From contig JAJFZO010000094.1 in assembly GCA_021397835.1 (NCBI GenBank), positions 483,501-547,500 of the forward strand: a DNA stretch of 64,000 nucleotides. Reading direction: 5' to 3'. Positions within the stretch are counted from its first letter, which is position 1. Each line of letters starts with the position of its first letter. The translations under genes were made by a program, and so were the position numbers. The notes below the pieces were generated by a model. The model was given only the letters and a program-made list of their open reading frames with translations. It was not told the DNA's origin and did no database searches. The stretch comes from Moringa oleifera. Taxonomy: Eukaryota; Streptophyta; Magnoliopsida; Brassicales; Moringaceae. Positions 1-10,199 of the stretch are shown here, in pieces.

Positions 1-1269
1 TGTGGGATCAATGCAACCCTAATGTGATGGCGCTAAGTGCGTCCACCTAGCCAGCCCAACTTTTTAAGCCCACACCAAGCGAAGAAGAAGAGACAATAAT
101 GTAAAAGCAAAGTAAAGAGACAGCATTACGAGAACTCTTTCTTAACCTTTACTCAAAATAAAGGAACTATTTACAAAAGAAGGGTCTCTCTTTAAGAGCA
201 CCCAAAGCCTTTAGCTACCCACACACTTGAGTTTGTATTACTCAATGTCTTTACAATTGAACCCAAGCCCCTTTTTTATACTAGCTGAGGAGTGTCCTAC
301 TCAAACACACTCTTTTAGTTATTCCACATCTTTCAGATAGGTCACCTAACCTTGATCACGAATCTTTTATCCCATTGAGTCTTATCTTCAAAATTTAGAT
401 AGCATCCTTCTCCTGCAAGGACTTTCCACGAGTCAAGGATCTTCAGATAGCATCATTCTTCCGCAAGGACTCTCCGTGAGTCAAGGATATTTGGATAGCA
501 TGTTCTTCCCGTAAGGACTCTCCATTTGAATAGCATTTTTCTCCTACAAGGACTCTCTATGAGTCAAGGATATTTGGATAGCATGTTCTTCCCGTAAGGA
601 CTCTCCATTTGAATAGCATTTTTCTCCTACAAGGACTCTCTATGAGTCAAGGATATTTGGATAGCATCCTTCTGCTGCAAGGACTCTCCTTGAGTCAAGA
701 ATCTCATCCAGTTTGAAGTCTTCTCCAAGCCTTCTTATCCGTTTTTAACTTGTTTGGATAGGCTTGAGGAGGTGGTTTTCGTTCGGGACTCTTTTCAAGC
801 CTTGTCTCCCTTGGCTTTCGGGATAGACATCTCTTTTTTATCCTTCTATCGCCTTGATCGTCCTCTGGTCAATAGCCATATCCTTTCTTGGTGGAATATC
901 TTTCCTTACTGGACTTTCCATCCATGCTAAGTTGGGTTCTCGAAATCTGCCTTGTGTTCCCATCACTGGACATATTCGCACTACTTTGTGTTAGTGCTTG
1001 CTTGAGGCATCTCTGCTGCTTTCCCCTTAAGCGGGCTTATGTGTTTGTTTGTGTGCTTCATCCCCTTACTCCACAATGTTCCCAACTCATCAGCATATCT
1101 CGCCACTATGGGTATGAAACTCAATTTCTCACCAAGGCTCTTGCATTCGTTTCCATATCTAACTCATGCATTTTTGCCTTACTAGCGTGGCCCTCCACAC
1201 TTGTAGGTCCGGGCATGGAGCAAGACTCATCATGCCTATGCCTTGACACTTGGATTCAAGGGATTGATA
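1..1269 (-). repeat. LTR (3' LTR in element sense), A-type, missing about 13 bp at the window edge
   Basis: The sequence matches the complete LTRs at 3384, 23122, 28668, 40529, 51247 and 57291. Its right end (GGATTGATA) is a decayed form of the consensus end GGTCTGACA and is followed directly by the polypurine tract. It belongs to the longer A-type LTRs, which carry an expanded minisatellite (398-705). Forward-strand ORFs in it, such as the one at 888-1412, are antisense LTR sequence and recur in every LTR with different stops. Confidence 0.9.
398..705. repeat. Minisatellite inside LTR, about 7 units of 35/48 bp
   Basis: Tandem units start with a/gATAGCAT, contain AAGGACTCTC and mostly end GAGTCAAGGAT; lengths alternate between about 48 and 35 bp. 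A composite 83-bp block (494-576) is repeated without any difference at 577-659. The same place holds about 4 units in the LTR at 3796-3970, about 5 at 51659-51880, and only one in the LTRs at 23122, 28668, 40529 and 57291. Confidence 0.85.
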
Positions 1270-1288
1270 AACCACCCCCACGAAAAAA
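1270..1288 (-). other. Polypurine tract
   Basis: Read on the minus strand this is a purine-rich run ending GTGGGGGTGGTT next to the LTR start. It primes plus-strand DNA synthesis in LTR retrotransposons. The same tract is present at 4522-4540 and 24142-24160. Confidence 0.75.
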
Positions 1289-1309
1289 GCCCAACAACCT
1301 CCTTAGCTT

Positions 1310-3310
1310 CGTTTTCTGGTACGCCTTGATCTGGTCCTCGAATTGCCTTAATGTGGTATCTTTTTCCCAACTCGCATCCACCTCACTGGTGCCTTTCCAC
1401 TGGACTAAGTAATATGTCCTCTGATTCATCTTACTATAGCCCTCTGTTTGATGATCAAGGATTTTTTCTATCTCCTCGTCAAATTGAGCTCGAGTTACCG
1501 GCGGTGCATGCCTAGCCTGCTTGGGTCTGCGATCGACATCTTCCTAAAACTCTTTAAGGAAGCTCGCGTGGAATGTTGGGTGCAACCTCAGATGTTACGG
1601 TAGCTTTAACCCATAAGCTACTGCTCCAACTTTCTTCTCGATCATATGATCAACATTCCTCCTTGAAGGCAATGTCTCGGGGAGTTCTGATGGCATCCTA
1701 CTATTGAATTCCCTCAACACTTTAGCACTCTCGTCAGGTACCTCCACCACTTGATCTGGTCTTGCCTCGAATAGTTCTGCCAGCATCGTCACTTCACCTT
1801 TTTGCAGTTCTGACTTAAACCGCTTTGTGGATTGCAACCCGATCTGCTTTTTGTTTACCGAAAGCTCCCTTACTGCTTCGGTTTTGATTAGGCTTGGGGC
1901 TCACTCATTAGTCACGAGTAATCCACCTAAGTGGGGCATCACTAATGCCTTGGCTTTTCTGAAGAATTCTAGACCCAAGATAACATTGAAGTCATCTAAC
2001 TGAGTTATCATGAAGTTAGATGTACCTTTCCATTTGCCTACTTCAAAGGTCGTAATAGCAGCTCCAGATACTGCCTTTGCCTAAGCATTCACTGCTTTGA
2101 ACTTGATCGAGTTTGGAGAAAGCTTAAGCTCAAGCTTTCCCACTTCTCTTTCTGTGATGAAATTGTTAGTAGCTCTCGTATCCAACATTGCCATTGCATC
2201 CTTCTTGTTTATCTTCATCGGGACATAGATCAGCCCCTTGCTGCAAGTTTTTGTGTGTGATAGCATTTAGCAATTGGATTGGCTTTGCCCGAGTTATGGC
2301 ATTCCTTTCCTCTTCCTCGAGGGAATCCTCTACTACTATGAGCGTCGCTAACTTCTCCTTGCGTGGACAGTTGCATGCTCTATGTGGCCCGTTGCATAAG
2401 AAGTAACTCTTTTGGTCCACATTCCTTCCTTTACCCTTCGAAGGGGATGAGCTCCAAGGCTTGCTAGACTCGGCATTCTTCTTTTTCTCGCCCTTGCCAT
2501 TGGGCTTTTTCATCTCTTTTCTACCCTCCTTTTGTTTCTCACCTTTTTTGGAAGCATCACCTACATACTTGAAATCCACCAAGCCATCTGCCCCAGAAAA
2601 TGCTAGGGGCAAGTCTTTGACACCTTACCACCCCAGCTCTTCTTGAGCCACGACTGCAAGCCCGATAGGAAGCTAAATAACCTATCCTCCTCTGACATGT
2701 TTTTGATGTCTAACATCAGGGAATTGAACTCCTTCACAAAGTCGCGCACTGAGCCCATCTGCTTTAAGCACTTTAGTTGTTCCCTAGCCATGAATGAAGT
2801 GTTACATGGTAGGAATTGCTCCTTGAATTGCTTTCTGAGTGCCTCCCACGAATCAATGCTAGGTCTTCCCATGATACCATCATCTTGCATATGGGTGCGC
2901 CACCACAACTTAGCATCACCAGATAAGTACATGGATGTGATCATTACCTGGTCGTTTACAGGCACTCTAGCAGCTTTGAAATACTGCTCCATATCCCATA
3001 AGAAGTTCTCCAACTCCTTGGCATTCCTCTCTCCAAAGAACGGCTTTGGTTCTGGCACCTTCAGCTTAGCAACAGTAGAGTCCGCTCCTATTGTTGATGT
3101 ATGGGCAGCCTTTTTCAGCAACACGATCTTGGTCTCAAGACTCCTCACAGTCTCTTTGAGGTTTCTGATGTCCTCTACCATTGAGGATTGTCGCTGGGCA
3201 ATTATCTCCATTAACTCTACCAATGTGCATGTTGACCCCTCCAACGATGCACCAATGATCTCTTCCAACCGAGCGACATGCTTTCGCATCGACTCACTCC
3301 CTCCTAGCAT
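1310..3310 (-). pseudogene. gag-protease with in-frame fusion to integrase C-terminus and chromodomain (reverse transcriptase, RNase H and integrase core deleted)
   Basis: Gag starts at 3310 and stays open for 235 codons to 2603. It has a predicted coiled coil, then Retrotrans_gag-family motifs (KLWWRT, QFKEQFLP, GSVRDFV). The next frame (2612-2166) holds a lysine-rich stretch and a zinc knuckle CX2CX3HX4C (CFLC-type, here YFLCNGPHRACNC), so a frameshift separates them. The protease motif reads LDTRATNN at about 2185, where DTGA is expected. At about 1642 the start of reverse transcriptase (DHMI) continues in the same frame into the integrase tail (KKVGAVAYGLKLP), then a TAA. Farther left (about 1325-1445) lies a chromodomain: YYLVQWKG followed by DASWE. 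About 2.4 kb of pol is missing compared with the element at 23122-29688. It cannot encode its own polymerase or integrase core. Confidence 0.85.
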
Positions 3311-3368
3311 GAGTGCTTAACAGCGATAAGATCAACCACAAGTTTAAGAAAGTAGTGATCGAAATTAC

Positions 3369-3380
3369 GCTCTGATATCA
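3369..3380 (-). other. Primer-binding site (initiator tRNA-Met type)
   Basis: Minus-strand sequence TGATATCAGAGC, one base from the standard plant element site TGGTATCAGAGC that pairs with the 3' end of initiator tRNA-Met. It lies 3 bp inside the LTR at 3384. Confidence 0.8.
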
Positions 3381-3383
3381 AAC

Positions 3384-4521
3384 TATCACACCGTCTGTTG
3401 CAGGATCAGTGCAACCCCAGTGTGATAGCACTAAGTGCGTCCACCTAGCCAACCCAACTTTCTAAGCCCACACCAAGCAAAGAAGAAAAGACAATAATGT
3501 AAAAGCAAAGTAAAGAGACAGTATTACGAGAACTCTTTCTCAACCTTTATTCAAAATAATGGAACTATTTACAAAAGAAGGGTCTTTCTCTAAGAGTACC
3601 TAAAGCCTCTAGCTACCCACACACTTGAGTTTGTATTACTCAATGTCTTTACAACTGAACCCAAGCCCCTTTTTTATACTAGTTAAGGAGTGTCCTACTC
3701 AAACACTCTCTCTTAGTTATCCCACGTCTTTTGGATAGGCCACCCAATCTTGATCACGAATCTTTTATCCCATTGAGGCTTATTTTTAAAGTTTAGATAG
3801 CATCCTTCTCCCGTAAAGACTCTCCACAAGTCAAGGATACTTGGATAGCATCCTCTTCCCGCAAGGACTCTCCATTTGGATAGCATCCTTCTCCTACAAG
3901 GACTCTCCATGAGTCAAGCATATTTGGATAACATCCTTATCCTGTAAGGACTCTCCTTGAGTCAAGGATAGTCTTTTAAAAGCCTTCTTATTTTTTTTCA
4001 ACTTGTTTGGATAGGCTTCAGGAGGTAGTTTCCGTTCAGAACTCTTTTCGAGCCTTATCTACCTTAGTTTTCGGGATAGACATCTTTTTTTTATGCTTCT
4101 ATCGCATTGATCCTCTTCTAGCCAATAGCCATATCCTTTCTTTGTAGAATATCTTCGTTTGTTAGACTTTCCATCCATGCTATGTTGGGTTCCCGAAATC
4201 TGCCCTGTGCTCCCATCACTGGACATATTCGCACTGCTATGTGTGAGTGCTTACTTGAGGCATCTCTACCGTTTTGCCCTTAAGCGGGCTTGTGGGTCTG
4301 TTTGTGTACTTCATTCCTCGCTCTACAGCGTTCCCAGCTCATCAACGTATCTTGCCACTATGAGTATGAAACTCAATTTCTCACCAAGTCTCTCGCATTC
4401 GTTTCCATATCTAACTCATGCGTTTTTCCCTTGCTAGCATGGCCCTCCACACTTGTAGGTCCAGGCATAGAGCAAGGCTCACCATGCCTATGCCTTGGCA
4501 CTCAAATTCAAGGGTCTGACA
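3384..4521 (-). repeat. LTR shared by two internal regions, A-type
   Basis: It starts TATCACACCG (consensus TGTCACACCG) and ends GGTCTGACA. A primer-binding site sits on its left and a polypurine tract on its right, so it acts as 5' LTR for the left copy and 3' LTR for the right copy. It carries about 4 minisatellite units (3796-3970). It is distinguished from B-type LTRs by several shared indels near its left end. Confidence 0.9.
3796..3970. repeat. Minisatellite inside LTR, about 4 units
   Basis: Same 35/48-bp family as at 398-705, with fewer copies and more substitutions. Confidence 0.75.
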
Positions 4522-5292
4522 AACCACCCCTACCAGAAAAGCTCGATGCCCTCATCGGCTTAGTTTTGTGGTATGCCTTGATCTGGTCCTAGAATTGCCA
4601 CAATGTGGTATCTTTTTCCCAACTCGCATCCACCTCACTGGTGCCTTTCCACTGGACTAAGTAATATGTCCTCTGATTCATCTTACTATAGCCCTTCATT
4701 TGATAATCAAGGATTTTTTCTATCTCCTTGTTAAATTGAACTAGAGTTACTGGCGGTGCATGCTTAGCCTGCTTGCATCCGCGATTGGCATCATCCTAAA
4801 ACTCTGTAAGGAAGCTTGCGTGGAGTGTTGGGTGCAACCTCAGACGTTGCGGTAGCTTCAACCCATAAGCTACTGCTCTAACCTACTTTCCGATCATATG
4901 ATCAACATTCCTCCTTGAAGGCAATGTCTCGAGGAGTTTCGATGGCATCTTGCTGTTGAATTCCCTTAACACTTCAGCACTCTCATCAGGTTCCTCCACC
5001 ACCTAATTTGGTTTCGCCTCGAATAGTGCTGCAAACATCGTCACTTCACCCTTTTGTAGTTTTAACTTAAACTGCTTTGGAGATTGCAACCCAATCTGTT
5101 TCATGTTTACTAAAAGCTCTCTAGCTGCTTTGGTTTTGATTAGAATTGGGGCTCGCTCATTAGTCACGAGTAATCCACCTAAGTGGGGCATCACCAATTT
5201 CTTGGCTTGTCTGAAGAATTCTAGACCGAAGATAACATCGAAGTCATCTAACTGAGTTATCATGAAGTTAGATGTACCTCTCTATTTGCCAC
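4522..5292 (-). pseudogene. Second element internal region: chromodomain, deletion scar, RT start and protease fragment
   Basis: A decayed copy of 1270-2040. It contains the polypurine tract, a chromodomain remnant (about 4570-4690), the integrase tail, the same deletion scar (about 4893), the RT start with a DHMI codon run, and the end of protease (5003-5263 is open: QLDDFDVIFGLEFF). The fusion frame is broken by a TAG three codons after the scar. The sequence stops at about 5290, where the element TTTGCC meets 26S ACTTAGAGG; ACTT is similar on both sides, so the junction is ambiguous by a few bases. Gag, primer-binding site and the outer LTR were lost in that event. Confidence 0.82.
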
Positions 5293-5989
5293 TTAGAGGC
5301 GTTCAGTCATAATCCAGCGCACGGTAGCTTCGCACCACTGGCTTTTTAACCAAGCAATGACCAATTATGCGAATCAACGGTTCTTCTCGTACTAGGTTGA
5401 ATTACTATCGCGACGCGGGCATCAGTAGGGTAAAACTAACCTATCTCACAACAGTCTAAACCCAGCTCACGTTCCCTATTAATGGGTGAACAATCCAACA
5501 CTTGGTGAATTCTACTTCACAATGATAGGAAGAGCCGACATTGAAGGATCGAAAAGCAACGTCGCTATGAACGCTTAGCTGTCCTAAGACAGTTATCCCT
5601 GTGGTAACATTTCGTACACCTCTAACTTCAAATTTTGAAGGTCTAAAGGATCGATAGGCCATGCTTTCATGATTCGCATTCGTACTGGAAATCAGAATCA
5701 AACAAGCTTTTACCATTTTATTCCACACAAGATTTCTATTCTCGTTGAGCTCATCTTCGAACACCTGCGTCATCTTTTAATAGATGTGCCGCCCTTGCTA
5801 AACTCCCCACCTGACAATGTCTTTCGCCTAGATCGGTGGGCCAAATCTAACCTTGGGACAAAAAAGAGGGGCAACGACTCACCTTCAATTCACAAAATAA
5901 GTAAAATAATGTGAAAAGTAGTGGTATTTCACTTTTACCGTTTTCGGCTCCCACTCATCTTGCAGCTCTCAAGTCATTTCACAAATTCA

Positions 5990-6025
<36 letters not shown>

Positions 6026-7096
6026 TTGATTCTGCCAAGCCCGTTCTCTTGGCTATGGTTTCACTGATAGTAAACAAGGACAATAGGAATCTCGTTAATC
6101 CATTGATGTGCGTCACTAATTAAATGATGAGGCATTTGGCTACCTCAAGAGAGTCATAGTTACTCCGTCATTTACCCGCGCTTGGTTGAATTTCTTCACT
6201 TTGACATTCAGAGCACTGGGTAGAAATCACATTACGTGAGCATCCGCAGGGACCATTGCAATACTTTATTTTAATTAAATAGTCGGATTCCCCTTGTCTG
6301 TACTGGTTCTAAGTTGGCTGTTCAACGCCCGGAGAAGGCCCCCGAAGGAACCATTCCTAGTCCGTCCCCCAGTCGACACGAGACAACCCGCTCTCATCGC
6401 AGGAGCAGCTCGAGCAGCCCACCAACAACCGACGGGTTCGAGATTGAGACCTCCATGCCCAACCCTCGGAGCTAATCTTTTTCCCGAGGTTACGGATCCA
6501 TTTTGCCAGCTTCCCTTGCCTACATTATTCCATCGACCAGAGGCTATTCACCTTGGAGACCTAATGCGGTTATGAGTATGACCGGGCGTAAGAGGCACTC
6601 AGTCCTCCAGATTTTCAAGGGCCGCTGAGAGTGCATCGGAAACCATACAATGTGCAGTGCTTTTCCAGTTGCTAGACCCTACCTCCAACTGAGCCGTTTC
6701 CAGGATGGGCAGGCTGTTATTGAAGAAGATAACTTTTTCCAGGGTCCTCGTCGACATCTTCGGATTCCCTAAAATTACGGTCAGCCGCTACGTACCAGTT
6801 CAAGAATTTTAACTGGATCCTCTTTCGAAGCTTGCGTCGAGGTGCTATCCGACGGGCTTCCCCCGTCTCTTAGGATCGACTAACCCATGTGCAAGTGCTG
6901 TTCACATGGGACCTTTCCCTTCTTCGGCCTTCAAAGTTCTCTTTTGAATATTTGCTACTACCACCAAGATTTGCACCGATGGCCACTCTGCCCTAGCTAG
7001 CGCCTCAGGTTTTGCGGCGACCACTGCGCCCTCCTACTCAGTGAGGCTTGGCCCTTGCCTCAACGGCCAGGTATAGGTCACGCTCTTCAGCGCCAT
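5291..7096 (-). rRNA. 26S rRNA pseudogene fragment (lacks its 3' end and 5' half)
   Basis: Large-subunit rRNA sequence, antisense on the + strand. It starts about 270 nt before the usual 3' end and runs to a point about two thirds of the way along the gene. The sarcin-ricin loop (5379-5393) reads AGTACGAGAAGAACC on the minus strand instead of the near-universal AGTACGAGAGGAACC; this loop binds elongation factors, so the change argues strongly against function. At 7093-7096 it passes straight into an IGS subrepeat, with CCAT common to both sides. The rest of the unit (26S 5' part, 5.8S, 18S, ETS, promoter) is absent. Confidence 0.93.
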
Positions 7097-9944
7097 GCTG
7101 TGCCTGCTGGGGGCTGTCGCAGCATGCCTCTAGTGCCCAGGGTCCGTGCGACACTATTCCCTTGGCTCACACGCTGGGAACCTTGTCAAGGGGTAGGGAC
7201 GAGGGGGCTAGCTCGCAATGGGCGCCACGGGCTTGGTTAGCGCACCCACAGCTGCTGCATGCTGGACAAGCAGCCCATGCCATGCCTGCTGGGGGCTGTC
7301 GAGGCCTACCTCCCATGCTCGAGGTCTATGCGATGCGGCTTCCCTGGCTCGCTTGTTGGGCACTACCTAGAGGGTCGGGGACGAGGGGGTTAGCTCTCAA
7401 TGGGTGCCATTGGCCTAGCTGGCGTGGCAATCGCTACCGCACGTTAGGGCAGTTGGCCGATGTAGTGCTTGTTGAGGGCTGCCAAGGCATGCCTTCTGTG
7501 ACCAAGGTCCGTGCAACGTGGCTGACTCACACGCTGGGCGCCATGTTGAGGGCTAGGGATAAGGGGGCTGGCAAGTGATAGGCACCCGTGGCCAAGCTGG
7601 TGCGCACATCGCTGCTGCGCGCTGGGCAAGCAGACCATGTTGCGCCTGTTGGGGGCGGCCAAGCCATGCCTCCTAAGCCAGGGTCCGTGAACATGGTTGC
7701 CCTGGCTCGCTCGCTAGGCACCATGTAGAGGGGCAGGGACAAGGGGGTTGGCTCGCGGTCGGCGCACGCGTCCACCGCTGCCCCATGCTGGGCAAGCGGC
7801 CCATGCCGTGCCTGCTGGGGGCTACCACGGCATCCCTCTAGTGCCCAGGGCCCACGCTTCACGGCTCCCCTGGCTCGCACGCTGGGCACCTTGCCCAGGG
7901 GTAAGGACGAGGGGGCTGGCTCGCAATGGGCGCCACTGGCCTGGTTGGCGTGCCCACAGTTGTCGCACGCTGGGCAAGCAGCCCATGCCATGCCTGCTGG
8001 GGCTACCAAGGCCTACCTCTTATACTCAGGGTCCGTGCGATGCGGCTCCCCTGACTCGCACGCTGGGCAAGCAGCCCATGCCATGCCTGCTAGGGCTGCC
8101 AAGGCCTACCTCCCATACTCAGGGTCCGTGCGATGCGGCTCCCCTGACTCGCTCGTTGGGCACTACGTTGAGGGTCAAGGACGAGGGGGCTAGCTCACGA
8201 TGGGCGCCTTTGGCCTGGCTGGCCCGCCTACGGCTGCTGCACGCCCATGCCGCGCTTGTTGGCGGCTTCCTAGGCATGCCTCCCATGCCCAAGGTCTTTG
8301 CATCGCGGCTCCCCTGGCTCGCTCGTAAAGCACAATGTCGAGGGTCAGGGACGAAGGGGTTGGCTCGCGATGGGCGCCTATAGCCTGGCAGGCGCACCTA
8401 TCGCTACTGCACCCTAGGCGAGCAGCCAACACCATGCCTGCTGGGGGCTGCTGAGGCGTGCCTCCCATGCCCAGTGTCTGTGCGTCATGGCTCCCCTGGC
8501 TCGTTTGCTGGGCATTATGGCGTGTGTTGGGGAAGAGAGGGTTGACATGCAATGGGCGCCACTCTCCTAGCTAGCGTGTCCACAACTATCGCACGCTGGG
8601 CAAGCAGCCCATGCAATGCTTGCTGGGAGCTGCCAAAGCCTCTCTCCCATGCTCAGAGTCCGTGCAATGTGGCTCTCCTAGTTCGCTCGCTGGGCACTAC
8701 GTCCAGGGACAAGGAGGAGGGGGCTGGCTCGCGATGGGCTCCTTTGGCCTAGCTGGCGCGCCTACCGCTGCCGCACACTGGGCACTTGGCCCATGCCGTG
8801 ATTGTTAGCAGCTGCCTAGGCATGCCACCCATGCCCAGGGTCCGCGCGACGTGACCCCTCTGGCTCGCTCGTTGGGCACTACATCGAGGGATAGGGATGA
8901 GGGGGCTGGCTCGCGATGGGTGCCAGTGACCATGCAGGCGCACCCATCGCTGCTGCACGCTTGGCGAGCAGTTGATGCCATGCCTGCTGGGGGCTGCCGA
9001 GGAGTGCCTCCCATGCCCAGTGTCTGTGCGACGCGGCTCCCCTGACTCGCATGCAGGGCACTATGTCGAGGGGTAATGACAAGGGGGCTGGCTCGCGATA
9101 GGCGCCCATGGCCTGGCTGGCACACCCACCGCTGCTGCACGCTGGGCAAGTAGCCCATGTCATGTCTATTGAGGGCTGGAAGGCATGCCTCCCATGCCCA
9201 GGGTCCGTGCAACGTGGCTCCTTTGGCTTGCTAGCCAGGCACCGTGTCGAGGGGCAAAGACGAGGGGGCTGGCTCGCGATGAGGGCTTGTGGCTTGGCTG
9301 GAGCGTCCCCTGCTACCGCGCGCTGGGCAAGTAGCCCATGCCATGCCTGCTGGGGGCTGTGAGGCATGCCTCCCGTGCCTAGGGTCCGCGCAATGGGACT
9401 CTCTTGGCTTGCTCACTAGGCACCATGTTGAGTGGCAAAGACGAGCAGCTCGCTCGCGATGGGCGCCTGTGGCCTGCCTCTCGCCCACACGGCTGTCGCA
9501 TGTTGGGCAAGAAGCCCATGAAGTGCCTACTGGGGGCTGTGAGGCATGCCTCCCGTGCTCAGGGTCCATGCGATGCGGTTCCCCTAGCTCGCTCATTGGG
9601 CACCATGTCGAGGGGCAGGGATGAGCGACTGGCTTGCGATGGGCGCCTGTGGCCTGGCTAGCATGCACACCGCTGTGGCACGCTGGGTAAGCAGCCCATG
9701 CTGTGCTTGCTGGGACTACAAAGGCATGCCTGCCGTGCCTAGGGTCCATGCAACGCGGCTCCCCCGGCTTGCTCACTAGGCACCATGTCGAGGGGTGAAG
9801 ACAAGAGGGCTAGCATGCGATGGGCGCCCGTGGCCTGGCTAGGCACTTGGCCCATGCCGTGCCTGCTGGGGGCTGCCGAGACATGCCCCCCTTACCCAAT
9901 GTCCGTGTGACGCGGCTCCCTTGGCTCGCTCACTAAGCAGTACT
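7097..9944 (-). repeat. IGS subrepeat array, about 16 copies of about 182 bp
   Basis: GC-rich tandem repeats. Each contains the landmarks CCATGCC-TGCCTGCTGGGGGCTG, the palindrome GGCATGCC, CCCAGGGTCC, GCTCGCTGGGCAC, GGGACGAGGGGGCTGGCTCGCGATGGGCG (split here by variation) and GCACGCTGGGCAAGCA. Landmarks recur every 180-185 bp. In other units the same array lies between the promoter side of the IGS and the 26S 3' end, as upstream IGS repeats do in plants. Many long ORFs cross it in several frames, but a 182-bp period is not a multiple of three, so they are composition artefacts. Here the left end is fused to 26S. Confidence 0.9.
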
Positions 9945-10199
9945 TTACCAAGGGACAGCATTGAGGGACAAGTTTCTGTTAGATATATATATATTTTTTT
10001 TTATTAGAGTAACACTTGTTTCCCTAATGATTTTCGATGTGTTTCCAAGTGTTTTTCCCTTTTATTTCTCATTCTCTACAAGCCCAAAGGACTTGCTTCT
10101 TTTTCAAGGTCATTATCTTGAGAGACCTTTTAGACCTTGGGGCATCGATTGTCGAAAAGGGAGGGACAATTATTATGGGGTTTCGAGAGGGGGGGGGGG
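9945..10199 (-). other. Spacer between IGS array and 26S 3' end (candidate terminator region)
   Basis: A non-repetitive spacer starts at AGTACTTTACC and contains an AT-rich stretch (ATATATATA followed by a run of 9 T, about 9981-10000). It ends in a run of 12 G (10189-10200), which is a C tract just downstream of 26S on the minus strand. It is conserved at 20693-20945, 35596-35845 and 45662-45915. Pyrimidine-rich sequence just past 26S is where plant Pol I termination and 3' processing are expected; that role is inferred here. Confidence 0.65.

Larger units (their letters stand above)
1..5292 (-). mobile_element. Head-to-tail chromovirus copies (LTR-internal-LTR-internal), truncated at both ends
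   Basis: This is a Ty3/gypsy-type element on the minus strand. From left to right it has an LTR (1-1269), a polypurine tract, a shortened internal region (1270-3383), a primer-binding site, a second LTR (3384-4521), another polypurine tract and a second internal region (4522-5292). The second internal region stops abruptly at 26S rDNA. Two internal regions sharing one LTR is the product expected from unequal recombination between LTRs. Both internal regions carry the same pol deletion (near 1642 and 4893), so they share an ancestor. The left edge of the window lies about 13 bases inside the LTR, so the left flank is unseen; by analogy with other units it is probably 18S. Confidence 0.88.

Noticed and set aside
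888..1412. 174-codon forward ORF
   Set aside because: Antisense of LTR and chromodomain sequence; the other LTR copies have different stops, and no domain is recognisable.
2643..3320. 225-codon forward ORF
   Set aside because: Mirror image of the gag reading frame on the other strand.
3713..3910. Minisatellite ORFs in LTR as a coding repeat protein
   Set aside because: Unit lengths of 35 and 48 bp shift the frame, and the frame is not conserved among LTRs.
7097..9944. Possible CRISPR-like or satellite array
   Set aside because: Repeats are about 182 bp without short repeat/spacer alternation, and their place between promoter and 26S identifies them as IGS subrepeats.
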